Below are positions 56,511-64,000 of a stretch of DNA of 64,000 nucleotides, in pieces. The first letter of the stretch is position 1. Every line of letters begins with the position of its first letter. The stretch lies in the NCBI RefSeq assembly GCF_000953635.1, contig NZ_LN614830.1:2719001-2783000 (forward strand), read 5' to 3'. This DNA comes from Legionella micdadei. Its GTDB lineage: Bacteria; Pseudomonadota; Gammaproteobacteria; Legionellales; Legionellaceae. Position numbers and translations under genes: made by a program. The notes under the pieces were generated by a model. That model saw only the letters and a program-made list of their open reading frames with translations, made no database searches and was not told where the DNA came from.

Positions 56511-57833
56511 CTAGTAACGATAATGATCGGGCTTGTATGGTCCTTCGATCCGAACACCAATATATGCGGCTTGCTCTTCAGTAAGTTGCGTTAATTTTGC
56601 ACCAATACGAGCTAAATGCAAGCGCGCAACTCGTTCGTCAAGATGCTTGGGCAAAATGTATACTTGCTTTTCGTAATTTTGTCCATTTTGAAACAATTCA
56701 ATCTGTGCCAGGACTTGGTTAGTGAAAGAAGTAGACATTACAAAACTTGGATGTCCAGTAGCACAGCCTAAGTTAACCAAACGGCCTTCGGCAAGAATGA
56801 TGATACGCTTACCATCCGGGAAAATTACGTGATCCACCTGTGGTTTAATGTTCTCCCAGGTATATTTACGTAGACTTTGGATATCAATCTCGGAATCAAA
56901 GTGACCTATATTGCATAAAATGGCTTGATTACGCATACGCAACATGTGTTCGTGACGCACAACATGATAATTACCCGTTGCAGTAACAACAATATCCACC
57001 TGCTCAGCAACATCATCTAAAGTAACTACTCTGTAACCTTCCATTGCTGCTTGTAGCGCGCAGATGGGATCGATTTCGCTCACCCACACGGTTGCTCCTT
57101 GGCCGCGTAAGGCTTGTGCACACCCCTTGCCAACATCGCCATAACCAAGGATGAGCGCAATTTTCCCTGCAATCATGACATCCGTGGCACGCTTTAACCC
57201 ATCTAAGAGAGATTCTCGGCATCCATATAAATTATCAAATTTGGATTTAGTGACCGAATTATTCACGTTGATTGCCGGGATTCCTAATTGCCCTTTTCTC
57301 GCCATTTCATAAAGCCTAGCAACACCCGTTGTTGTTTCTTCGGAAACTCCTTTGATTTCCGCCAGTATTCTCGGGTATTTTTCGTGAATAACTTGGGTTA
57401 AATCCCCACCATCATCCAGAAGTAAATTGGGAGTCCAACCATCGGGACCATTTACAGTTTGTTCGACACACCACCAATATTCTTCCTCTGTTTCACCCTT
57501 CCAGGCAAAAACAGGAACACCGGCTTCAGCAATTGCTGCAGCAGCGTGATCTTGTGTTGAAAAGATATTACAAGAAGACCATCTGACTTCGGCTCCAAGT
57601 GCCAGTAAAGTCTCAATTAATACCGCCGTTTGAATCGTCATATGCAGACATCCGGCAATACGAGCGCCTTTGAGTGGTTTTTTATTGGCAAATTCCTGGC
57701 GTAGAGCCATTAACCCCGGCATTTCAGTTTCGGCAATCGCAATTTCCTTACGTCCCCATGCAGCAAGCGATAAGTCAGCGACCTTAAAATCTTGCTTTGC
57801 CTGATTTTTTGCTATAACAGAATCCTGTTTCAT
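56511..57833 (-). CDS. ahcY: S-adenosyl-L-homocysteine hydrolase
   Basis: Splits S-adenosylhomocysteine to adenosine and homocysteine, recycling the product of methylations. NAD-binding G-Y-G-D-V-G-K-G is at about 220-227, with catalytic motifs S-T-Q-D and H-P-S-F-V-M-S present. Length 440 aa. It follows metK by 28 bases, so synthesis of SAM and removal of SAH are co-regulated. E. coli lacks this enzyme and uses Pfs/LuxS. Confidence 0.97.
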   Translation of the reverse strand: MKQDSVIAKNQAKQDFKVADLSLAAWGRKEIAIAETEMPGLMALRQEFANKKPLKGARIAGCLHMTIQTAVLIETLLALGAEVRWSSCNIFSTQDHAAAAIAEAGVPVFAWKGETEEEYWWCVEQTVNGPDGWTPNLLLDDGGDLTQVIHEKYPRILAEIKGVSEETTTGVARLYEMARKGQLGIPAINVNNSVTKSKFDNLYGCRESLLDGLKRATDVMIAGKIALILGYGDVGKGCAQALRGQGATVWVSEIDPICALQAAMEGYRVVTLDDVAEQVDIVVTATGNYHVVRHEHMLRMRNQAILCNIGHFDSEIDIQSLRKYTWENIKPQVDHVIFPDGKRIIILAEGRLVNLGCATGHPSFVMSTSFTNQVLAQIELFQNGQNYEKQVYILPKHLDERVARLHLARIGAKLTQLTEEQAAYIGVRIEGPYKPDHYRY

Positions 57834-57861
57834 TGATTATCCTCATGTGTCTAAACTAGGC

Positions 57862-59010
57862 CTATAATGCTTTTGATAGAATTTCAGCTTTATCTAAGCG
57901 TTCCCAAGGAAAATTATCTCGGCCATAGTGCCCATACACAGCAGTTTTGCGGTAAATGGGGCGTAATAATTCGTGATGATCAATAATACCTTGTGGTGTC
58001 AAATCAAAATGGGTATTGATCAAATCAATAATAACATTGTTGGGTAAATTTCCGGTACCAAATGTATCCACACTAATGGAAGTCGGCTCGGCTATGCCGA
58101 TTGCGTAAGAAACCTGTATTTCGCATTTATCAGCAATACCCGCAGCGACAATATTTTTAGCGACATAGCGAGCAGCATAAGCTGCAGAACGATCGACCTT
58201 AGACGGATCCTTCCCTGAAAAACATCCGCCTCCATGGCGGGCCATACCACCATAAGTATCAACAATAATTTTACGCCCGGTCAAACCACAATCGCCAAGA
58301 GGCCCACCTATGACGAAGCGTCCAGTTGGGTTAATGAAAAAACGGGTTTTAGGTAATAGCCATTCCGAAGGCAAAACGGGTTTAATGATTTCTTCACGCA
58401 CTGCTTCAACAAGATCTTTATGGCTGATTTCCGGTGAATGTTGTGTTGAGAAGACAATCGTGTCCACAGCCACTGGTTTGCCATCCACATATTTCAATGT
58501 CAGCTGGCATTTTGCATCCGGCCGAAGCCAATCTAATTGCTTGCCTTTGCGCAACTTAGCTTGTCTTTCCATTAATCGGTGTGAATACGCGATAGGAGCT
58601 GGCATGAATACGTCGGTTTCACGACTGGCGTAACCAAACATTAGGCCCTGATCCCCTGCGCCAAGAATTTTTGTCTCTTGATTATCAACACCGCGGGCAA
58701 TATCAGGGGATTGTTTTCCGATTGCCGACAATACCGCACATGATGCCCAGTCAAAACCCATTTCTGAGCTGTCATAACCAATGTCTTTAATGACCTCGCG
58801 CGTAATGGCTTCAACATCGACCCATGCAGAAGTCGTGATCTCTCCACCCACTAATACCATACCTGTTTTCACAAATGTCTCACAGGCTACACGGGCTTTA
58901 GGGTCTTTAGCTAAAATTGCATCCAGGATAGCATCTGAAATTTGATCGGCTATCTTATCGGGATGTCCTTCAGAAACTGATTCTGACGTAAAAACATGAA
59001 AATCACTCAC
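57862..59010 (-). CDS. metK: S-adenosylmethionine synthetase
   Basis: Makes SAM from methionine and ATP. The start [15 protein letters not shown], the [11 protein letters not shown] motif and the P-loop-like [15 protein letters not shown] are diagnostic. The start is GTG at 59010, behind GAGGAAATAGC, giving 382 aa as in E. coli (384). It precedes ahcY. No SAM riboswitch is recognised in the short upstream gap. Confidence 0.97.
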   Translation of the reverse strand: MSDFHVFTSESVSEGHPDKIADQISDAILDAILAKDPKARVACETFVKTGMVLVGGEITTSAWVDVEAITREVIKDIGYDSSEMGFDWASCAVLSAIGKQSPDIARGVDNQETKILGAGDQGLMFGYASRETDVFMPAPIAYSHRLMERQAKLRKGKQLDWLRPDAKCQLTLKYVDGKPVAVDTIVFSTQHSPEISHKDLVEAVREEIIKPVLPSEWLLPKTRFFINPTGRFVIGGPLGDCGLTGRKIIVDTYGGMARHGGGCFSGKDPSKVDRSAAYAARYVAKNIVAAGIADKCEIQVSYAIGIAEPTSISVDTFGTGNLPNNVIIDLINTHFDLTPQGIIDHHELLRPIYRKTAVYGHYGRDNFPWERLDKAEILSKAL

Positions 59011-59101
59011 GCTATTTCCTCTTATAGTTATTGACTTATTTCAACCTTGAAATATCAGAAACAATACTGCCTAGTTAAACAATTTATTCAAGCCTGTTTA
59101 A

Positions 59102-60214
59102 TTAACTCATCATCATAATAAATTCATCAAATAGTATGTCGATGTCATGAGGGCCAGGACTTGCTTCAGGATGTCCCTGAAAACCCAAAGCAGGCTTATG
59201 TCTATGCCTAATTCCCTGCAGACTTTGGTCGAATAATGAGCGATAAGTGACTTCCAAAACCTCAGGCAATGAAGCTTCGTCAATTGCAAAACCATGATTT
59301 TGGCTCGTTATGAATACACGTTTTGGTTCTTTCACCTCCACGACTGGGTGATTCGATCCATGATGGCCAAATTTCATTTTTAATGATTTGCCGCCGCAAG
59401 CTAAAGCAAGTATTTGAAACCCTAAACAAATACCGAATAGGGGAATACCCTCTTCTAAAAATTCTTTTGTTGCTTTTATCGCATAATCACAGGCTAAAGG
59501 ATCGCCAGGACCATTTGATAAGAAAATACCATTCGGATTAAGCGCTAACGCTTCTTGAGCGGTTGTTTGGGCGGGGACTAATGTGACGTGGCATCCCTTA
59601 TCATGCAATATCCGTAAAATATTGTGCTTAACCCCAAAATCGTAAGCCACCACATGAAACTGTGGTGGTATAGAAGGAGGTCCCCACTCAGCTCGGCCTG
59701 AATGCCAACGCTCGATTGTTTGCCGTGAGACTTCACAGGCTAAATCGCTCCCCTCCATTCCTGTAAAAGCGCGGGCTTTTTCTAAGGCAAGCTCAGGATG
59801 TTGAACATTCGTACTAATGCACGCGGCAATAGCTCCGTGCTCGCGTAAACGAATAGTTAATTGGCGCGTATCTAATCCTGAAATTGCAACAACACCGTGC
59901 TTTTTTAACCAATCCGGAAGAGATTGCTGCGAACGATAATTGCTGGGCAGTAGTGAACACTCACGCATGACCAAACCCGCCGCCCAAATTCGTGAGGACT
60001 CCATATCGTCTGGATTACAACCAGTATTTCCAACATGGGCTGTCGTGAGGGTAATAATTTGTTTGGCATAAGATGGATCGGTCAACATTTCTTGGTAACC
60101 GGTCATGGAGGTATTAAATACTAATTCCCCTACACAATCACCATTAGCACCAACAGAGATTCCGTGCAAAACCGTATCATCGGCAAGAACTAATATTGCT
60201 GGTTTATTAAACAT
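59102..60214 (-). CDS. carA: Carbamoyl-phosphate synthase small subunit
   Basis: Glutaminase subunit supplying ammonia for carbamoyl phosphate (arginine, pyrimidines). The N-terminal dimer domain is followed by the class I amidotransferase domain with the nucleophile in F-G-I-C-L-G-F-Q and the His/Glu in G-H-P-E-A-S. Length 370 aa. carB is not downstream: metK follows, so large and small subunits are separate in this genome, at least on this side. Confidence 0.96.
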   Translation of the reverse strand: MFNKPAILVLADDTVLHGISVGANGDCVGELVFNTSMTGYQEMLTDPSYAKQIITLTTAHVGNTGCNPDDMESSRIWAAGLVMRECSLLPSNYRSQQSLPDWLKKHGVVAISGLDTRQLTIRLREHGAIAACISTNVQHPELALEKARAFTGMEGSDLACEVSRQTIERWHSGRAEWGPPSIPPQFHVVAYDFGVKHNILRILHDKGCHVTLVPAQTTAQEALALNPNGIFLSNGPGDPLACDYAIKATKEFLEEGIPLFGICLGFQILALACGGKSLKMKFGHHGSNHPVVEVKEPKRVFITSQNHGFAIDEASLPEVLEVTYRSLFDQSLQGIRHRHKPALGFQGHPEASPGPHDIDILFDEFIMMMS

Positions 60215-60373
60215 ACATGGCTCTTAATCAGAAATAGTATTCATTTTTTGCCCGTGCAAAGCAAAATAGCCGATTGTACCGCAGGCTTTGTGGATATTTC
60301 TACTGTTTTGGTCAAAAACTTTAACAGTGGCTTGGGATGGAACCCGGATATCAGTTACAAAATATAGGCACCA

Positions 60374-61510
60374 TCAAAACTTCATATCCTCAAAAAATTT
60401 TTTAACCCCATCAAACCAAGAACTTGAGCGAGGGGAATGGCTTTTACTCGTTGCTAATGAATCTTGTAACTGGGTTAATAATTCTTTCTGCTCACGCGAT
60501 AAATTTACCGGTGTCTCAACGACCGCTTTGCACAACAAATCACCTGTTGCATAACCGCGAACTGACTTCATCCCCTTGCCGCGCAAACGAAAAACCTTCC
60601 CAGTTTGAGTTTCACTAGGAATTTTTAGGGTTACCCTACCCTCCAGGGTAGGTACTTCGATAGAACCACCCAGGGCAGCTGTAGTGAAACTGATTGGCAC
60701 TTCACAGTGAAGATCATTCTCATGGCGCTCAAAAATAGCATGAGGTTTCACATTAATTTGGACATAGAGATCACCAGGACCTCCACCATAAATACCTGCT
60801 TCACCTTCACCTGCTAAGCGTACACGATCCCCATTATCCACACCGGCCGGTATTTTAACGGTTAATTTTTTACTTTCCCTAACACGGCCTTGGCCATGGC
60901 AATTACTGCAAGGATCAGTGATAACATGACCTTCACCATGGCAGCTTGGGCAAGTTTGTTGGATTGAGAAAAAGCCTTGCTGGATTCTGATTTGACCGAC
61001 GCCATTACAGGTTTCACATGTTTTTGGCTGAGATCCTTTTTTAGCGCCAGAACCATTGCAAACTTCGCAACTGGCATGGCGTGGAACTGTGATCTCAATT
61101 TGCTTACCTAGCGCTGCTTCCTCTAATGTCAAGCTCACATTAAATTGTAGATCAGCACCCCGTTGGCCTCTGGATTGACGCCCTTGGCCGCGGCCGCCTG
61201 AGAAAATATTTTCAAAGATGTCTTCAAACACATCCCCAAAACCGCCGAACCCACCAAAACCACCAGCACCGCCACCCATCGAAGGGTCGACGCCAGCATG
61301 ACCAAAACGATCATAAGCCGCACGTTTTTGGGGATCAGACAATACCCCGTAAGCTTTTTGGACTTCTTTAAACTTTTCCTCGGCCTCTTTATCGTTCGAG
61401 TTACGGTCGGGATGATATTTCATCGCTAATCTGCGATAAGCTTTCTTGATTTCAGATTCATCAGCGCCGCGACTAACACCGAGAATTTCGTAATAATCCT
61501 TCTGATCCAT
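60374..61510 (-). CDS. dnaJ: Chaperone protein DnaJ
   Basis: Hsp40 partner of DnaK. J-domain with H-P-D at about 34-36, Gly/Phe-rich linker (71-115), four C-x-x-C-x-G-x-G zinc repeats (about 147-210) and the C-terminal peptide-binding domains. Length 378 aa (E. coli 376). The minus-strand order grpE-dnaK-dnaJ-carA is conserved with other gammaproteobacteria. Confidence 0.97.
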   Translation of the reverse strand: MDQKDYYEILGVSRGADESEIKKAYRRLAMKYHPDRNSNDKEAEEKFKEVQKAYGVLSDPQKRAAYDRFGHAGVDPSMGGGAGGFGGFGGFGDVFEDIFENIFSGGRGQGRQSRGQRGADLQFNVSLTLEEAALGKQIEITVPRHASCEVCNGSGAKKGSQPKTCETCNGVGQIRIQQGFFSIQQTCPSCHGEGHVITDPCSNCHGQGRVRESKKLTVKIPAGVDNGDRVRLAGEGEAGIYGGGPGDLYVQINVKPHAIFERHENDLHCEVPISFTTAALGGSIEVPTLEGRVTLKIPSETQTGKVFRLRGKGMKSVRGYATGDLLCKAVVETPVNLSREQKELLTQLQDSLATSKSHSPRSSSWFDGVKKFFEDMKF

Positions 61511-61597
61511 AACTCAAACACCAATTAAAAATAGGGAGATTTACTTGCACTTTATAGCACGAATCGCCCATCCTGTGCAAAAAAAGGGCTTGTTGCG

Positions 61598-61627
61598 AGT
61601 AGTTTAGGCCTTTTGGCCCAAACTACT
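61598..61627 (-). terminator. Hairpin between dnaK and dnaJ
   Basis: AGTAGTTTAGGCC and GGCCCAAACTACT pair over 13 bases with one mismatch, loop TTTT. On the minus strand a run of seven T lies ~14 bases further. It probably attenuates dnaK readthrough so that DnaK exceeds DnaJ. Confidence 0.5.
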
Positions 61628-61639
61628 TACTCCTGACAA

Positions 61640-61661
61640 CCCTCACTTCATTCGGGATGAC
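61640..61661. repeat. Degenerate half of the palindromic repeat
   Basis: CCCTCACTTCATTCGGGATG reads like the right arm of the array unit at 29778-30580 (CCCTCGCTTTGCTTCGGGATG), with the left arm missing. It indicates that the element is dispersed and not confined to the recombinase locus. Confidence 0.6.
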
Positions 61662-61675
61662 TTCTAATCCCTTTT

Positions 61676-63619
61676 TTACTTCTTCTCTTCTTCTTTAACT
61701 TCTTCAAACTCAGCATCAACAACACCTTCTTCGGCTTTGGCTTCCTGTTGACCCTGACCACTTTGAGCAGCTTCTTGTGCTGCAGTTTGGCTTTCAGTGG
61801 ATTTTTTCGCATAGATCCGTTCAGCCATTTTACCAGAAGCATTCGTTAAGACTTTCAGTTTATCTTCGATAAGCGCTTTGTCGTTGCCTTTTACTGCTTC
61901 TTTTAACTCTGCGATCGCTTTTTCTATGCTTGATTTTTCATCCGCAGATAATTCACTCTCCAAATCTTTCAGAGATTTTTCACTGCTGTGAATGAGGCCA
62001 TCAGCCTGGTTTCGAAGTTCAGCCATTTCTTTGAATTTTTTATCTTCTTCAGCATGGGACTGTGCGTCTTTAACCATGGCTTGAACTTCTTCCTCACTTA
62101 AACCGCTTGATGCTTTAATGACAATAGATTGTGCCTTGCCCGTTGCCTTATCTTTAGCGGAAACATTCAAGATACCGTTGGCATCGATATCAAAAGTCAC
62201 CTCGATTTGTGGCACACCTCTTGGAGCAGGTGGAATATCTGTTAAGTCAAACCGGCCTAATGATTTGTTTGCAGAAGCTTGCTCCCTCTCCCCTTGCAAT
62301 ACATGTACGGTCACCGCAGTTTGTCTATCGTCTGCTGTGGAGAACACCTGGGTTGCTTTTGTTGGAATAGTTGTGTTCTTTTCAATCAGTTTAGTCATGA
62401 CACCACCTAAGGTTTCAATTCCTAAAGAAAGGGGTGTTACGTCAAGTAATAGAATGTCTTTGACTTCTCCTGACAAGACCGCAGCCTGGATTGCGGCACC
62501 GATAGCCACAGCTTCATCTGGGTTAACGTCTTTGCGTGGTTCCTTGCCGAAGAAATCTTGTACTGTTTTTTGCACCAACGGCATTCTGGTTTGTCCGCCA
62601 ACAAGAATGACTTCGTTAATTTGCGAAACATTCAATCCGGCATCTTTTAATGCAATCTTGCAAGGCTCAACAGTACGCTCAACCAATTTTTCTACGAGAG
62701 ACTCCAGTTTAGCGCGGGTTAATTTGATGTTTAAGTGTTTTGGTCCAGAAGCATCTGCTGTGATGTAGGGCAGATTGACATCCGTTTGTTGCGCAGAGGA
62801 CAGCTCGATCTTGGCTTTTTCAGCTGCTTCTTTCAAGCGTTGCAGGGCTAAAGGATCATTGTGCAAGTCAATTCCAGTATCTTTTTTAAATTCAGCGGCT
62901 AAATATTCAATCAAAGCCAAGTCGAAATCCTCACCGCCAAGGAACGTATCGCCATTGGTCGCTAATACTTCGAATTGATGCTCGCCATCCACTTCAGCAA
63001 TTTCAATGATTGAAATATCAAAAGTACCACCACCTAAGTCATAGACCGCAATGACTGAATCGCCGCGTTTTTTGTCCATACCGTATGCAAGTGCAGCAGC
63101 GGTAGGCTCGTTAATGATACGCTTAACTTCTAACCCGGCAATACGACCAGCATCTTTGGTTGCTTGACGCTGTGAGTCGTTGAAATAAGCAGGTACAGTG
63201 ATTACCGCTTCTGTCACCGGTTCACCCAAATAATCTTCCGCGGTCTTTTTCATCTTACGTAGCACTTCAGCAGAAATTTGCGGTGGTGCCTTATCTTGGC
63301 CTTTCACACGTACCCAAGCATCGCCATTCTCTGCTTTAATAATTTTGTAAGGAACCATCTTAATGTCTTTTTGAACCACAGGATCATCAAATCGACGCCC
63401 AATTAAGCGTTTAACCGCATAAAGTGTATTATCCGGATTGGTTACCGCTTGGCGTTTAGCTGCTTGGCCCACTAAAATTTCATCATCATTCGTAAATGCA
63501 ACGATTGAAGGGGTAGTGCGATGACCTTCGTTATTTTCAATAACACGCGGTTTATCGCCTTCCATTATCGCCACGCAAGAATTCGTTGTGCCTAAGTCAA
63601 TTCCGATAATTTTTGCCAT
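61676..63619 (-). CDS. dnaK: Chaperone protein DnaK
   Basis: Hsp70 chaperone. The N-terminal [11 protein letters not shown] and the [11 protein letters not shown] motifs form the ATPase core; the linker [12 protein letters not shown] and the substrate-binding domain follow. The C-terminus ends E-E-V-K-E-E-E-K-K. Length 647 aa (E. coli 638). A heat-shock-type promoter precedes it (listed separately). There is no frameshift. Confidence 0.98.
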   Translation of the reverse strand: MAKIIGIDLGTTNSCVAIMEGDKPRVIENNEGHRTTPSIVAFTNDDEILVGQAAKRQAVTNPDNTLYAVKRLIGRRFDDPVVQKDIKMVPYKIIKAENGDAWVRVKGQDKAPPQISAEVLRKMKKTAEDYLGEPVTEAVITVPAYFNDSQRQATKDAGRIAGLEVKRIINEPTAAALAYGMDKKRGDSVIAVYDLGGGTFDISIIEIAEVDGEHQFEVLATNGDTFLGGEDFDLALIEYLAAEFKKDTGIDLHNDPLALQRLKEAAEKAKIELSSAQQTDVNLPYITADASGPKHLNIKLTRAKLESLVEKLVERTVEPCKIALKDAGLNVSQINEVILVGGQTRMPLVQKTVQDFFGKEPRKDVNPDEAVAIGAAIQAAVLSGEVKDILLLDVTPLSLGIETLGGVMTKLIEKNTTIPTKATQVFSTADDRQTAVTVHVLQGEREQASANKSLGRFDLTDIPPAPRGVPQIEVTFDIDANGILNVSAKDKATGKAQSIVIKASSGLSEEEVQAMVKDAQSHAEEDKKFKEMAELRNQADGLIHSSEKSLKDLESELSADEKSSIEKAIAELKEAVKGNDKALIEDKLKVLTNASGKMAERIYAKKSTESQTAAQEAAQSGQGQQEAKAEEGVVDAEFEEVKEEEKK

Positions 63620-63660
63620 TTTTTTCTTGCTCCAATGTATTTATATATGCAATGTTTCTC

Positions 63661-63689
63661 ATATGGGGATGAAGTCCACTAATTTCAAG
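63661..63689 (-). promoter_or_regulatory. Sigma32-type heat-shock promoter of dnaK
   Basis: On the minus strand CTTGAAA (63683-63689) and CCCCATAT (63661-63668) are separated by 14 bases, an almost perfect match to the sigma32 consensus (CTTGAAA, 11-16, CCCCATNT). The -35 overlaps the grpE stop codon (TGA within CTTGAAA). The dnaK ATG is about 42 bases downstream of the -10. Confidence 0.85.
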
Positions 63690-64000
63690 CTTTTTCGTTA
63701 ATTGGCTTTGGCTTTGCAACAATTACTCGTGCTGGACGGATCACCCTGTCATTTAATTTGTACCCTTTTTGGAACACTGTCAGGACAGTATTGGGTTCAG
63801 CGTCCTTCACTTCTTGCATTGACATCGCTTCGTGCTCTTGAGGATTAAAGACTGCCCCGAGTGGATCGATTTGTTCGACATCGAGCTTTTTCAATGCATC
63901 CATGAACAATTTTAAGGTGAGTGATAAACCTTCCCGCATGCTTTCATCAGCGTGTTTCTCAGCCAGCTGCAACGCTTGTTCAAGGCTATCAACTACCGGT
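63685..64000 (-). CDS. grpE: Nucleotide exchange factor GrpE (partial, cut by window edge)
   Basis: C-terminal ~105 residues of GrpE; the gene continues beyond 64000. The C-terminal beta-domain signature [11 protein letters not shown] and V[20 protein letters not shown] appears intact. It releases ADP from DnaK. No stop occurs in frame up to the window end. Confidence 0.95.
   Translation of the reverse strand, partial: PVVDSLEQALQLAEKHADESMREGLSLTLKLFMDALKKLDVEQIDPLGAVFNPQEHEAMSMQEVKDAEPNTVLTVFQKGYKLNDRVIRPARVIVAKPKPINEKA

Noticed and set aside
59011-59101. SAM or SAH riboswitch before metK
   Set aside because: The gap is only 91 bases and has no recognisable SAM-I, SAM-II or SAH core; upstream is carA.

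Overview
The window is a stretch of a gammaproteobacterial chromosome that looks like Legionella or a close relative (Legionellaceae). The evidence is mixed: housekeeping genes are gammaproteobacterial (tig-clpP-clpX-lon-hupB-ppiD, gmk-rpoZ-spoT, grpE-dnaK-dnaJ), and between them lie genes typical of an intracellular pathogen with a Dot/Icm secretion system. These include an ankyrin protein resembling the Legionella core effector AnkH/LegA3, a SpvC/OspF-like phosphothreonine lyase candidate, and several large or unclassified proteins with polar C-termini. No Dot/Icm apparatus gene lies in the window, so secretion is inferred.

Layout. 1-2.3 kb (minus): rluC-HAD phosphatase-pgsA. 3.0-5.0 kb (plus): rne behind a 745-bp leader/intergenic region. 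5.1-10.4 kb: accessory block with a secreted M15 peptidase, the SpvC-like protein, an orphan 211-aa protein, and AnkH-like plus a small protein in apparent operon with asd. 10.4-16.0 kb: asd, aroC-prmB (minus), then smrA, udk, fabI (plus). 16.3-18.9 kb: an orphan disordered protein and a frameshifted membrane protein gene. 18.9-27.9 kb: the protein quality-control block ppiD, tRNA-Asp, tRNA-Val, hupB, lon, clpX, clpP, tig (all minus). 27.9-28.4 kb: tRNA-Leu, His, Arg, Pro with a strong sigma70-type promoter. 28.5-30.6 kb: a tyrosine recombinase followed directly by nine tandem copies of a ~90-bp palindromic repeat. 30.6-36.3 kb: murI, a 1461-aa effector-like protein and a small exported protein. 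36.4-36.6 kb: a ~110-bp near-palindrome. 36.6-44.1 kb (minus): yicC-gmk-rpoZ-spoT-ridA-retropepsin-uup-membrane protein. 44.2-48.1 kb (plus): rph, yggS, proC, yggT and two small unknown genes. 48.3-56.3 kb (plus): RND efflux pair, acyltransferase/SGNH protein, class III adenylate cyclase. 56.5-64.0 kb (minus): grpE (cut by the window edge), dnaK, dnaJ, carA, metK, ahcY.

How the genes work together. tig/clpPX/lon/ppiD and grpE/dnaK/dnaJ cover folding and proteolysis; a sigma32-type promoter overlaps the grpE stop codon ahead of dnaK. metK and ahcY form the methyl cycle. gmk, rpoZ and spoT link guanine nucleotides to the stringent response. The most unusual items are the SpvC/OspF-like candidate with conserved catalytic Lys/His, the recombinase-adjacent hairpin array with a higher-order 271-bp period, the frameshifted membrane protein, and the very large uncharacterised protein beside murI.
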